Shown: in pieces, positions 31,486 to 42,100 of the stretch
Layout of the letters: the number at the start of each line of letters is the position of its first letter
How positions within the stretch are numbered: position 1 is the first letter of the stretch
Source: Trichomonas tenax
Lineage: Eukaryota > Parabasalia > Trichomonadida > Trichomonadidae
Direction: 5' to 3'
Length of the DNA: 64,000 bases
Assembly (NCBI GenBank): GCA_023091735.1
Contig: JALKBU010000109.1
Coordinates: 18,032 to 82,031, forward strand
The notes under the pieces: model-generated
What the model was told of the DNA's origin: nothing
Database searches by the model: none
Seen by the model: the letters and a program-made list of their open reading frames with translations, nothing else
Made by a program: the position numbers and the translations under genes

Positions 31486-34400
31486 TTAGGCAAATGGGAA
31501 GAACAAAAGATTTCCTGTTTCTGTTAATGCAATCAATCCAAGAAGATTGTAGTCATACTTCATTGATACAACTTGACTTCCAGCGGAAGCAGTAAATAAG
31601 ATTTTCTGAGGTGTGAAAGCTTCAAAGATTGTTATTGATCCAACAGTATCAACCGAGCAAACATAATCCATATTTGTCAATGGAGAAATCCATGAACAAA
31701 TAATTGAAACATCCTGAGCATTACGAATCGCTCTTGCAACCGTTCCGTTCAAAGTGATGATGTAAAAATTCATTGATGTTGCGCACATTATGAAACCAAA
31801 GTCATTTGTTATTTCAATGGCCTGAATAAATCCTTCGAGTTGAATTCTCTTCAGCATAATTTTGTCAGCAATGGAGAATATCGATAACTTGTTATCAGCT
31901 GTTGCAACAACAACGATTCTGAATTTTTCTGATATTTTAATTGTTCTAATAACATCGCAAAAAACATTGAATCGCAAAACATCAGTAGAATTGGCGCAGA
32001 GAATGCTGAGAATGTTGTTTGTGTCGACTGCAGCAATATATTCACCATCAAAATCAATGAACTGGATATTCGATATCTCAGGGAATGTTGCATTCGTTTC
32101 ATTTGAGAATATTTTGAGCGACTGAGTATCATAAATCACTAAAGAGTTCATAGATGAAGCAATCAGTGATTTTGCGTTAATGTCCATTGATATGCTTAAA
32201 GCAATATTCTTTTTGATTAAGTTGACTGTGCACAAATGAAGCAAATTATTGGAACCCAAAACCGCCAATTTAATAGACTTCTTTTCGAAATAAATTCCAG
32301 CTGATTTGATCGAATTCATTGGAACGATCTTCGTAATATCGATTTGTCTGAAAACTTCTAATTCAGATGTCTGTATGATTGTGTTTTGGACATTTAACTT
32401 TTCTGTAAATATCTGAGAAGGAATAATTCCGAGTGTGAACATTAATTCCATTGCCATATCTTTCTTCTTTTGCCCACCGTTGAAGTTGTCCCAAACATCT
32501 TCGTACAAGAATGGAAGGAAAAGATTGGTTCTCTTCTCAGCTTCTTCACCTCTTGAAGCATAACCAAATACCAAATCAATCCAGTTTGCAATTTCTGTTC
32601 TGTTCACGTGATCATTGAGGAACTTTCTATTGTTGTAGCACCATTGAACATAATCAGAATTCTCGCATTTCAAGTCAACAAATGCTTCAGGAAGTGAAAA
32701 GAATTCAGGGATTGATTCTCTGTTTTCATTTGTAACATCAATTAATCTGGAAAGATTCTTGATGCTGTTGAACAAATATTCTTTCTTGTCAAGTTCACCT
32801 TGATGCAATTTCTTGTTAAGAGAAGTGAAAGGCTCAATTCTATAAAGATAACTTGAAATGTAAATCGGAGAAGACATCGAAGCACCAAAAATGAATCTTT
32901 CACTCTGTGTTGAACTGAATTGCTTCCATTGAGATCTAAACAAGTTCTGCTTTGCTGGAGTTTGAGCTGCAATAGGCATCGAGAAGTCGCGTTTATTTAC
33001 AGTTTTGAAGTCAACTTCGATCTGAGGGAAAATCGGATAGAATTGATAACTGCTGAAAGAACGTCCTGAATAAATATTGAGAAGAAGAATAAAGTTGTAT
33101 GTTGATAATTCTCCGGATTCCCACTTTTGTAATATACCTTGTTTCTCAACAAATTCGCGATAACCTTCTAACTGAATTATTGTTGAGGATGGGAACTTGA
33201 ATTCCTTAACAGCATTGATGAAAGATGTACTCTTGTTAGGATAGAAATCGATGAGATAAGATTTTCCGTTCTTCAGATAGATTTCGACAGCTGAATTGAT
33301 GTGTCTTGGAGATCTCAACAAAATTGCTGTGACATCATCATTGTTGATTTTAACTTTCTTTCTGTTATAATATAAAACGAGTTTCTTCTTTTCTGTTAAA
33401 ACAAAGATCTTGTATTCAGTCAATAATTTGATTCTGACTCCTTTCATAGCATTTGCTTGCTTCGCTGGCTTTTCGTATGTCTTGTTAAGATCATTATATT
33501 TCTTCATCTGGCAGCAATCATATGTTGGAGTGTGTCTGAGACTCTTTTTGTAATTTGCGGAATTATGTGTATTATAAATGAAGTTTTCATTTGTAATCTT
33601 TTCTGCAACAATCTTTGCTTGTTCATTAATTTCTGAGATGCTTTTCAGTGCAGGATCAATTAATCCTGTGTATGTGTTGTTGATATTGATTAATTTGTTA
33701 TCGAAATCTTCAAAGAATGAATGCGAAATATTGCAAATGGATTCAAGTTTCTGGAATCTTTCTGTCAAGAATCCTTGAAGAACAAGGAATTCTCTTTCAC
33801 TGATGATCTTCAAAATCAAAGCTTTCTTTTCGTGATTGCCTCTTGGATAACGACTAATGAGTTGAATCACGTGAAGAATTGGTGTAAACAAAGGAGTCTT
33901 GTCAAGAAGTTCGAGAAGATAATTAACAATGTATTGTTGGCTATTTGGAATATTTGTTGTGTCTGCCAGTTGCAATCTATAGCTGCATTTGAGTTTTGAT
34001 GGCAAATCGAAAATATACTTGATTTGGTTGAAACTTGTGAGTTTTTCTAATTTCTTTGGTAACGCCGAATTGAGCCAATCTTCAACGAATCCACTGTCCA
34101 ATCCAATTGCAATCAGTGAATCATTTTGGAATGCTCTCGTCAATCGCATGAAGATGGTTGAGAAGCAGAATGAGATTAAGAAAGGCATGTAATCTTTGGT
34201 GTCTTTCAAAGACTCGCAAAGAGATTTTGTAATCAATGCCTTAATTTTAACTGTCTGGAAGTTCGTTGTAACTCTCAAAACATCCAAATGTCCGAATATT
34301 CTTTCAACAACTTCTGAGTCGAAACTTGTGAGAATCAATTTGCTTAAAACATCAGCAGCTTTTGGATGCAAAACAGGATCGAGTTGTAATATATAAATAA

Positions 34401-37400
34401 TGAACCACAGATACCAATGCGAATGATTGATTATAACCGATGCTTTTTCTGGATCAGCAACTATTGATTCATACAAGTCTAAAACTTTTGTTTGAACTTC
34501 TGGTTCACTCTTCAAAGAAACAATGAGAATTATCGGGAATGTGTGAAGTGGATCAAGTTCACCTTCAGGAGAACAAATATCTTCATATCTTGTATCAGGA
34601 GGAAGATGGAAACCTAAAATAATGGATTGATTGTATAATTCAGATGGATAAAACATTTGCATTGAATATAAAAGAATGAATATGAATTCTTTCTGATTCA
34701 GCAAATTAACTAAATGCATCCTTTGAGTAATTTCGATTGGTGGAACATAATAATGGAATAAAGTTGGAAGAATACCCCAAATTCTTGCTGCAAGTTTCTT
34801 ATCATCGCAGCAAACTCCGTGTGTAATAAACAACTCAATAACATCATTGTTATTTAATGTTTGAGCCATTTCATTGACAAATCTATCAAAGCAAAACATA
34901 ACCATTGATGTATCGAGCTCTTCGTCTCTATTAGATGGTGAATTAACATTTGGATCTGTCTTTGTGAAATAGAAATGACGTCTGTAAATCGTGAGAACTT
35001 TGTTGTAGAAGTCCATTGTGAGAATTGATTTATTTTCTTTTATCAATTCAACTAAAGCTGTTGACCAATGAGAAACAACTTTTTGAACTGTTACAGAAGG
35101 AGAAATTCCCCAAAGTTCACCATTAATTAGAATAGAATTGACAAATTTCGCGATATCTTCATTTGATTTAAGATAATCAAGTATATTATAGAAACGTCTG
35201 TAAAGTTGGAAAGTTAAAATTTCATTTGGAGATCGAAGAATATAATACGGAATTTCATCAGCAACTTCCATGATTCTCTTGCCGAAGCAATACATCATGA
35301 AATCAACTAAAACGCAAGCATAGTCTTTTGGTGCATTTTGTAGCATTCCAAATATAGGAACGAATGTCTGCAATGGAACAAAATTCATCAAGATATCTAT
35401 TATATTTGGAACCATTTTATGAATTTCTTGCTGAGTGAAATTATCTGTAAATACTGCCTTTGATTTGCTTCTGTCATCAAATGAAAAGTTAAGTGGAGCT
35501 TCATTAACAACTGTTCCAACTCCAGCTAAGAAAACAGATTCAGCTTCTTCATTCGAAAGGACTTTGGAGTATGAATTGATACCAGAAACTTGGTAACTGC
35601 AAATTAATTTTTCTTCATCATTACTAATTGGCTCAGAGTTATAACCAAAATATAAAACCATGTTTGATTCATTATTTAATGCATCATCAATAGATGTTGA
35701 CTGCGGTTGATTCTTATTAAGTTTGGTTATCACTCTTATTATCTTCTTTCCTGTTTTGTTGTCAGTGACTCTTCTAAACACAATTGATAAACAATTCCAG
35801 ACTGAGGTATTTAATTCTGAAATGCAGAAAGATGCGACTCTGTCTGGTAAATAAATTTCAAGCATTACGTTAAGTTGATGAATAAAGAGTTGTAATACTT
35901 CTCCTCCTGTTTGATAATCTGACTTCAAAATCATAATCTTCTTATTCATTGTTGTTGCAAGTGACATGTCAGCCTTTATCCAAAAGTTTATTGTTCCTTG
36001 TTCGAAGAAATCATTGGTTGAAATTGAGGAAATCGTTCCAAAGTTCTTTGACAAAGCAATTGGATATAAAATTGCTGGAGTTGTTTGGATTGTTTTGATC
36101 ATCATGAAGAACTGGGAAAGGAATCTAAATACCAATTTGTTGAACTCTCCATTAGTCGGGAATAGAATATTCATTAATCTCTGTGCAACAACTGTTGATG
36201 ACTTCAACATTGCAATTTTATTGAAGAGAGGCATCACGAGATTAATGCAATCTTCCTCATCTTCAAAGTTGTCGATTTGGTAGCTTCTAAATTCGAAACT
36301 CTTCGGGAAGTTTTGAACCATATCACACAAAATCAAATCTACTTCACCATTATGCATCATGAAAATGTTATATGATGAATAATTGATGAGATCATTCAAC
36401 AATTTGAAGAGTTCTTTGAAGTGACGACCTTTCGAGTAAACAGAAAACATTATAGTTAGAATTGATGGCTTGATAATCAATGAAAGGAAATTCTGGTGAA
36501 CTGATTGACTTGCCAAAAGGAATGAAAGTAATTTTTGTGTTGTTGCTTCAGATAATTTATGTCCTTCAACGTCTCTAATGATCTTTGATAGCTTTTGGCT
36601 TGTTATTAAATCAGCTTCGAAATCAAGATCATACAAAATCATTTGCAAGAACATATTCATAACTTGGGTAAGAAAACTTTCACTTGGGAATGCATGTGTA
36701 TAGTCAATTGCATTCTTCAAAACGTTGTGGCAATATTTGACTATAGAAGGATTCAATGGAATTGATTCAACAACAGAAGCAAGTAATTTTGATGCAAGAT
36801 TTGTTGTGTAACTTGTATTTGACGAGAATTTCAAGATTTTAAGTGAGTTAGCAACGAATTCTGCAGTATTCGCTGAGTCTGCATTTGTTGATTGGAAAAC
36901 AGAACGAAGTTTCTGGAAAACTAAGTCCGAGAAATATGGTTCGAAGAAAGCAGTCAAGAAACATGCGGAGAAGGAATCATTAGAATAACATGATTCAGTG
37001 ATTGTTGGGGTATTAAGAATAGCATAAATCAAAACAAATATTGCTGATCTTGCTTGAATTATAATATCATTGTTTTCTTCAGATAATTCGTAAATCTTTC
37101 TGTATTTATGTTCAACTGAAATAACAATCTTGAAAAATCGATCAGTGAATGTAACACCTGATTTAATGAGATGCTGAATTCTCATGCATATTTCAGAGAA
37201 CAGGAATGGATTCTTCGCATGTATTTCAAGCGTTTGGGGAAGTAAAATTGGCATTTTTGTCGAAATAATCTCTAAAGCTGTTTGACGAATGAAACCGAGT
37301 GCTTCGAAATTTTCAATAGGATAAAACATGTTAATCGATGGATTAAAGACAGCATCGCTTATCAAGACTGAATAGGCACTCTTAGGTACGCCAGATGACT

Positions 37401-38574
37401 CTTTGAGCAAGAAAAGAAGACTTAAATATAAGTGGATATTTTCGTTATTGTATTCATAATTGCAAAATCTGGTGAAAAACAACTCAGCATAAACAGATCG
37501 GGAGACTTGAATGACTTTCTGTATGCACTTTAGCGTCTCATAATATGATTTGTCGAGTAAATCTGCGAAATCAATTTTCGAATTTACGCCAGGAGCATTT
37601 GTACTGAAAAGCGACGAATATTTAACGTTATGATGGAAATCTGTTGTGTTGTATTTTGGATTCTCTGTAAATTCTGCGAATTTTATTGTTTCAACTTTAG
37701 GAATTTTGAATTTCGAAACAGAAACATCTCCTAAATGAAACAGGTATCGCGATAACTTCTTAAATAGTGTTTTAACTCGTTCACTCTCTTTTCCTTGTGA
37801 TATTTCCCCAAATAAAATGAAGATATTTGGCTCGAAAAATTTTAATCTTCGTCTAATGAGCTGGTAAATGATTTCTTCGTTAAAGTGTCGTCCATTTTCA
37901 ATTATCGTGTGAAGGTTCTTCGTTATCATTGGTAAAAATGATTCTGCATAACTTAACTCTTCTAATTCAAACATTTTGATGCAAAGTCTGTAGGAAGCAT
38001 CGAAGTATATTTCGTTGTTAAGTGAAAACGATTCAAGCAATGAAATGACATTATTTATGATATTATTTGGAGGCAATGTTGGCATTTGCTCAATCATTTT
38101 GTCGAGAACAATGTAAAACAAATCGTGGAATCGATCATTAAACTGTGTTCCTTGTAAAGTATAAATCATGTTTAAAATAATTTCAAGAGTTTGATGATCA
38201 TAGTATGAAAAAATAAATGCCAGTGTATTTTTGACTATGATTGGGATGCATTTTCCTAAATATGAGGGATTTTTCGCGATAATATCATGAAAAGTTTTGA
38301 TTTGTGACGAACTGTATTGAAAATTTGACTTTATTGGCTCTGTTTTCAAATCTTTGTACGATTTCTGGGGTAGATATTGCATAAAATCGGCGATTAATTG
38401 TTTATCTAAAACAGGAAGTTCGAAAGTTGCGAAAAAAGCAACAAATTCTTGATCATCAGTGCCAGATTCGTAATTTTCAGTGAAAACAGACAGAAGCCTG
38501 TTCATACTAAAACAAGTTTCTGCTGAAAAACAAGTCATTAATTTTTTTCGGAAAAATAAGGTTTCTTCACACAT
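31486..38574 (-). CDS. BEACH-WD40 protein (LYST/neurobeachin family), 2362 aa
   Basis: One uninterrupted frame. Residues 1-820 and 1020-1690 are helical ARM/HEAT-like. Residues about 838-1018 form a ConA-like lectin fold (FFEQGTINFWIKADM, VWNCLSIVFRR, YFGYNSEP). About 1710-1795 is a PH-like domain (VRIKLLTEYKIFVLTEKKKL). The BEACH domain spans about 1805-2060: WESGELSTYNFILLLNIYSG, SFSSYQFYPIFPQ, EFFSLPEAFVDL, WIDLVFGYASRGEEA. WD repeats fill the rest. BEACH proteins control vesicle size, lysosome/endosome fusion and receptor trafficking. I chose ATG 38574; the frame continues upstream but opens only with TTG, in an odd purine-rich GC patch. An internal ATG at 38541 or 38508 is also possible. 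Confidence 0.92.
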   Translation of the reverse strand: MCEETLFFRKKLMTCFSAETCFSMNRLLSVFTENYESGTDDQEFVAFFATFELPVLDKQLIADFMQYLPQKSYKDLKTEPIKSNFQYSSSQIKTFHDIIAKNPSYLGKCIPIIVKNTLAFIFSYYDHQTLEIILNMIYTLQGTQFNDRFHDLFYIVLDKMIEQMPTLPPNNIINNVISLLESFSLNNEIYFDASYRLCIKMFELEELSYAESFLPMITKNLHTIIENGRHFNEEIIYQLIRRRLKFFEPNIFILFGEISQGKESERVKTLFKKLSRYLFHLGDVSVSKFKIPKVETIKFAEFTENPKYNTTDFHHNVKYSSLFSTNAPGVNSKIDFADLLDKSYYETLKCIQKVIQVSRSVYAELFFTRFCNYEYNNENIHLYLSLLFLLKESSGVPKSAYSVLISDAVFNPSINMFYPIENFEALGFIRQTALEIISTKMPILLPQTLEIHAKNPFLFSEICMRIQHLIKSGVTFTDRFFKIVISVEHKYRKIYELSEENNDIIIQARSAIFVLIYAILNTPTITESCYSNDSFSACFLTAFFEPYFSDLVFQKLRSVFQSTNADSANTAEFVANSLKILKFSSNTSYTTNLASKLLASVVESIPLNPSIVKYCHNVLKNAIDYTHAFPSESFLTQVMNMFLQMILYDLDFEADLITSQKLSKIIRDVEGHKLSEATTQKLLSFLLASQSVHQNFLSLIIKPSILTIMFSVYSKGRHFKELFKLLNDLINYSSYNIFMMHNGEVDLILCDMVQNFPKSFEFRSYQIDNFEDEEDCINLVMPLFNKIAMLKSSTVVAQRLMNILFPTNGEFNKLVFRFLSQFFMMIKTIQTTPAILYPIALSKNFGTISSISTNDFFEQGTINFWIKADMSLATTMNKKIMILKSDYQTGGEVLQLFIHQLNVMLEIYLPDRVASFCISELNTSVWNCLSIVFRRVTDNKTGKKIIRVITKLNKNQPQSTSIDDALNNESNMVLYFGYNSEPISNDEEKLICSYQVSGINSYSKVLSNEEAESVFLAGVGTVVNEAPLNFSFDDRSKSKAVFTDNFTQQEIHKMVPNIIDILMNFVPLQTFVPIFGMLQNAPKDYACVLVDFMMYCFGKRIMEVADEIPYYILRSPNEILTFQLYRRFYNILDYLKSNEDIAKFVNSILINGELWGISPSVTVQKVVSHWSTALVELIKENKSILTMDFYNKVLTIYRRHFYFTKTDPNVNSPSNRDEELDTSMVMFCFDRFVNEMAQTLNNNDVIELFITHGVCCDDKKLAARIWGILPTLFHYYVPPIEITQRMHLVNLLNQKEFIFILLYSMQMFYPSELYNQSIILGFHLPPDTRYEDICSPEGELDPLHTFPIILIVSLKSEPEVQTKVLDLYESIVADPEKASVIINHSHWYLWFIIYILQLDPVLHPKAADVLSKLILTSFDSEVVERIFGHLDVLRVTTNFQTVKIKALITKSLCESLKDTKDYMPFLISFCFSTIFMRLTRAFQNDSLIAIGLDSGFVEDWLNSALPKKLEKLTSFNQIKYIFDLPSKLKCSYRLQLADTTNIPNSQQYIVNYLLELLDKTPLFTPILHVIQLISRYPRGNHEKKALILKIISEREFLVLQGFLTERFQKLESICNISHSFFEDFDNKLININNTYTGLIDPALKSISEINEQAKIVAEKITNENFIYNTHNSANYKKSLRHTPTYDCCQMKKYNDLNKTYEKPAKQANAMKGVRIKLLTEYKIFVLTEKKKLVLYYNRKKVKINNDDVTAILLRSPRHINSAVEIYLKNGKSYLIDFYPNKSTSFINAVKEFKFPSSTIIQLEGYREFVEKQGILQKWESGELSTYNFILLLNIYSGRSFSSYQFYPIFPQIEVDFKTVNKRDFSMPIAAQTPAKQNLFRSQWKQFSSTQSERFIFGASMSSPIYISSYLYRIEPFTSLNKKLHQGELDKKEYLFNSIKNLSRLIDVTNENRESIPEFFSLPEAFVDLKCENSDYVQWCYNNRKFLNDHVNRTEIANWIDLVFGYASRGEEAEKRTNLFLPFLYEDVWDNFNGGQKKKDMAMELMFTLGIIPSQIFTEKLNVQNTIIQTSELEVFRQIDITKIVPMNSIKSAGIYFEKKSIKLAVLGSNNLLHLCTVNLIKKNIALSISMDINAKSLIASSMNSLVIYDTQSLKIFSNETNATFPEISNIQFIDFDGEYIAAVDTNNILSILCANSTDVLRFNVFCDVIRTIKISEKFRIVVVATADNKLSIFSIADKIMLKRIQLEGFIQAIEITNDFGFIMCATSMNFYIITLNGTVARAIRNAQDVSIICSWISPLTNMDYVCSVDTVGSITIFEAFTPQKILFTASAGSQVVSMKYDYNLLGLIALTETGNLLFFPFA

Positions 38575-39321
38575 CACATCATTTATTGGGAACCTTCGAA
38601 GCGTAGCAGAGCGGAGCGAAGAAGGCCGAACTCTCAAAAGTTGTCAACATTTTAGAATTGTTGTATAATTCAAAATTTGAAATGAGGTTCAAAATTGAAT
38701 ATCTATCTATTTAATTGAAAAATAATTTAGAATATAATTAATAATTAGTATTTGTTAAGAAAGTTGTTAAAAAATCTGAACCATTGAAAAACTTGAGCTC
38801 AATATCGTTCATGGATTTTCACGCTTTAGTTAATCAGAGCTATGCAGTTCAGAAAGGATCAATATGTACTAGCAAGGAAAGGTATTGACACTTCACTTCA
38901 CAATAAAATTGTAATGGTAGACAAGGCATGATATGTGGATGCTATAGCAGGGAGATCTAGGAAAACTTTCTGCTACAAAAAAAGTTATCAATTTGGAGAA
39001 ATGATTAAATACCTAAAATAATCAAAAGTGTTTACATGTCAGAATAGTATAACCATTAAGTAAACTTATTTTCAGATATTAGGTCCGAGTTTCGAGTCTA
39101 GAAAGCATACGTTTTTTATTTAATATCATTTTTTTTTTGTTTTTCATTTAAAAAACCATTTTTAGGCAAATAAAAACATCAACAAGTCGGATGTAAACCA
39201 ACTAAACGACCTACCCGATCCCTATATATTATATAATTTATTCTTACTTAAAAGAAGTTATAACATCAAATATGAGTAACTGAAAGTATCCCGTCACTTC
39301 TTGATTGAGTAAACTAATATC
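38575..39321. other. intergenic upstream of the BEACH gene
   Basis: No gene recognised. The segment 38597-38629 is unusually G/A-rich and GC-rich on the plus strand for this genome, with GAAGCGTAGCAGAGCGGAGC inside it. Confidence 0.5.
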
Positions 39322-39690
39322 CTAAGCTTCATGCAATGCATATCCACGTGTATTTAGAGTGAATTCATCATAGAGACTTTCTTGAATGTAAAACAATAAA
39401 TACACAGAATTAAGACTTCCTTGGAAAGCAATCTGTGGATTAATTTCATCAATGACATCATCATTGCATTTATAATATTTTTCTCCGAAACGAACAATAA
39501 TACCCATAGTTGGCGTTTCCAAGATGATTTATGATTCCAAATAATTTGTAAGGAACATTTTGGATGTTGAGCAATTCTTCAAATTCCAATGCTGCTGAAG
39601 ATCTGATTAAGTTATCACCATATTTCTGCTAGAGTTCCAGTCGAAAAATCAAAAAATAGAAAAGAAAAAATATGCTATGCGCAGGAGTCA
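39322..39690 (-). pseudogene. ubiquitin-specific protease (USP, C19) C-terminal remnant
   Basis: On the minus strand the upstream part reads FEELLNIQNVPYKLFGIINH then LGNANYGYYCSF. This is the USP catalytic His box (normally NHSGxxxxGHYxS), but the His before YxS is Tyr here. After a frame change near 39495 it continues FGEKYYKCNDDVIDEI and SVYLLFYIQES, the WYxFDD/AYxLFY end of the domain. The Cys-box half is absent. The changed His and the frameshift make it an inactive remnant of a deubiquitinase gene. Confidence 0.7.
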
Positions 39691-39870
39691 AACGGCATTC
39701 CTTTACTCATACATCGAGCATAAATAGCATTGTGCTGTCTCAAAGTTCCCTCAGGCATTGATATCAATTCATATTGCGATTAAACAGACTTCTACTAAAA
39801 ATAAAACATGCACCTTTTCTATATAATTTGGCACTTTTTAGACTTTTTGATACTTTTTTTGGAAAATGTG

Positions 39871-39880
39871 TCATTTTTAT
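39871..39880 (+). promoter_or_regulatory. initiator (Inr) of the seven-TM gene
   Basis: TCATTTTTAT fits the consensus, with start A39873 and a 10-base leader to ATG 39883. Confidence 0.75.
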
Positions 39881-39882
39881 AA

Positions 39883-40773
39883 ATGAATTTAACTGAGTGC
39901 CATGTGAATGGAACATTGCTTGCTTGCAATAAAAATCCATATATGTGGCTTGCTTGCATACTATTATTCTCGATATTTATCTTTTATATCTACAGATTAG
40001 TAAAATCAATTATCATCGCAAAAAGAACTTCTTTCAAATCAACTTGGCCATCGATTTTGTTTTGGCTATCAGCATCACTTTTAACTCCTCTTCTTTTTTG
40101 TCAATATCTTAATTATAATCTATGGAAGAATCAGTGGCATTTATTATTTTTCATGGTTTTGCGTCCACAGCTCGAAATTCAACCATACGTATCGATTTCA
40201 ATTGCTGTTATTAAACTCGGACAAAATCTTTTAGAAAATTCAAATACGGTAGAACATTTTTCTTGGAGAATTGCGATAATTATTGGTATATTCGCCACAA
40301 GTTTCATTTTTGAGGTCATTTTATGGATTGCACTTCCTATACGCAAACATCAATTATTATTAATTTTCTTATTGAACTCAACAAATTTGTTAATCTACGT
40401 TGCAGGCATCATTACGTTTATGATAACTATAATCAAGCTTCTTGGAAAGATCCATGACATAGGAATTTCAGGATTACCGAAAAATTTCGAACGAAATGTT
40501 AACATTGGATTTCATTTAATTACGATTCTTAATATAATTCATGCGTTTGTACAGACAGCTATTTACAGCTGGATTGATTATGGAAGAGTTAAATTTAAGA
40601 TATTAATGTTGACTCATTTCGGAATTTTCATGTCTCTTCAGATATTCCAGGACATAATTGCTGCCGTTCTTCCTACATTGATTTTGGCTATAGGAGTAAT
40701 TTTTCTCAATAAAATGCCAAAATCTGTTGGATATCGTTCTAATGACGGTGAATCCAGTCACCGTGACATATAG
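39883..40773 (+). CDS. seven-transmembrane protein, GPCR-like, 296 aa
   Basis: ATG follows an excellent initiator. The N-terminus MNLTECHVNGTLLACNKN has two N-glycosylation sequons and two cysteines and should be extracellular. Hydrophobic segments lie at about 20-40, 55-76, 85-110, 128-152, 157-184, 205-229 and 240-275, seven in all. The C-terminal tail is short (MPKSVGYRSNDGESSHRDI). The topology fits a G-protein-coupled receptor-like protein, but I see no DRY or NPxxY motif and cannot assign a class. A transporter-like or structural membrane protein is the alternative. It stands next to METTL5 in convergent orientation. Confidence 0.75.
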   Translation: MNLTECHVNGTLLACNKNPYMWLACILLFSIFIFYIYRLVKSIIIAKRTSFKSTWPSILFWLSASLLTPLLFCQYLNYNLWKNQWHLLFFMVLRPQLEIQPYVSISIAVIKLGQNLLENSNTVEHFSWRIAIIIGIFATSFIFEVILWIALPIRKHQLLLIFLLNSTNLLIYVAGIITFMITIIKLLGKIHDIGISGLPKNFERNVNIGFHLITILNIIHAFVQTAIYSWIDYGRVKFKILMLTHFGIFMSLQIFQDIIAAVLPTLILAIGVIFLNKMPKSVGYRSNDGESSHRDI

Positions 40774-40946
40774 AGTGTATATGTTTAGTTTCTAGCCTTA
40801 TCTGTTTTTTTTTAAAAAAAACGTATCTAGTTCAATTGTCTAAATCATTGAATGATTATGTTTATTTCAATGAAGATATTCTATTATGATAGATTTCCTT
40901 AAATAATCTAATCTTTATTAATTTTGTTCTATGGTGATAAACAGGT

Positions 40947-41597
40947 TTACTTTGGTAGCTGCTGTGGAACTGGAACATGCTCAAATCTATAGATATCAAC
41001 TTCAACAGCTTTGATATCTTTCTTATGGAATTTATATAATTTCTTGAGATCGAAATTAACTTCCATTTCAAGTTCACCACGAAGTCCAAACTTTGGAGCA
41101 GCAATGTTCAAGATATGGTTCCTTGTTGATGATTTGTGGAATGAATAAATTGCACCTGTGGAGATTTTAGAAGCGATCTGTAAGAAAGTCATATCAATTC
41201 CTTTGTTCCTTGTACCAAATGGAGGATTCATCACAACAGTATCAAATTTCTTTTCATCGGTAAGTTGAGTTACATCACACTCATGGAAGAATATTGGCAG
41301 TTGTTCATCGAATTCAAGGAGATCCAGGTTCCTCTTTGCAGCTTCAATTGATGTTGGATCAAGATCGAACGAATGTACTTCTTTAGCACCCATAACGAGG
41401 CATGCAATGGAGAGAATTCCGCAACCGCAGCCTAAATCAGCAACAATTTTACCTTCAATATCGCAGCGAAGTGTTGAAGCATCGAAAATAACCTCAGCAG
41501 CTAATCTAGCTGGTGTAGGATACTGCTCTAACTCGATTTTCGGCTCTGGAGGACCCTCGAATCCTTCAAGAAGGCTCTGCAATTGCTTGAGTTTCAT
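40947..41597 (-). CDS. METTL5: METTL5-type rRNA m6A methyltransferase
   Basis: The 216-residue product matches METTL5 over its length: LEQYPTPARLAAEVIF (N-terminal helix), VADLGCGCGILSIACL (SAM-binding motif I), HSFDLDPTSIEAAKRNLDLL (motif II), VVMNPPFGTRNKGIDMTFL with the catalytic NPPF, and YSFHKSSTRNHI. The C-terminal KLYKFHKKD and VEVDIYRFEH strands are also conserved. In animals METTL5 with TRMT112 makes N6-methyladenosine in helix 44 of 18S rRNA. All catalytic residues appear intact. ATG at 41597 follows TCAGTCA, a weak initiator. Length is nearly identical to the animal protein. Confidence 0.95.
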   Translation of the reverse strand: MKLKQLQSLLEGFEGPPEPKIELEQYPTPARLAAEVIFDASTLRCDIEGKIVADLGCGCGILSIACLVMGAKEVHSFDLDPTSIEAAKRNLDLLEFDEQLPIFFHECDVTQLTDEKKFDTVVMNPPFGTRNKGIDMTFLQIASKISTGAIYSFHKSSTRNHILNIAAPKFGLRGELEMEVNFDLKKLYKFHKKDIKAVEVDIYRFEHVPVPQQLPK

Positions 41598-42100
41598 TGA
41601 CTGAAGATTTACGGGTCTACATTTCTAAAACAGGGTGATGCCTTTTTACAAAAATCAAAAATCTAGCAACAAATCTTAACTATTTTAAAATTTAACTCAT
41701 TTATCGTCATTTATCATAATCTTGTAATCAATAATATAAATGAGATTATATTTGAAATTAATCATGAATCATCTTGAGATTAAGACTAAGATCAAAAATA
41801 GATTTATTATAAACATATGATGGATTCTTCAAATCCTTATAATCTAGTGGATATCAATTGATGTTATATAGCTTCGCTTTGCATTCATTATTTTGATTTT
41901 GCAAAGGATAAATATTTGTGGGGAAATCGATAAAAGTGGGAAAGAAATAAGGTTATGTTCGTTTGGTCGGGCAGATAAGTTTATAGCGATAATGAAGATA
42001 GCCTAAGATTCAAAATCATGAACTAACGAGTTCATTTTTTTATATATGATTACTCCAGATTAATGCAATTTTTATAGTTCTAAGCTTGACATCCATTTCT
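41598..42100. other. intergenic, nothing recognised
   Basis: AT-rich spacer; no supportable gene. Confidence 0.5.
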
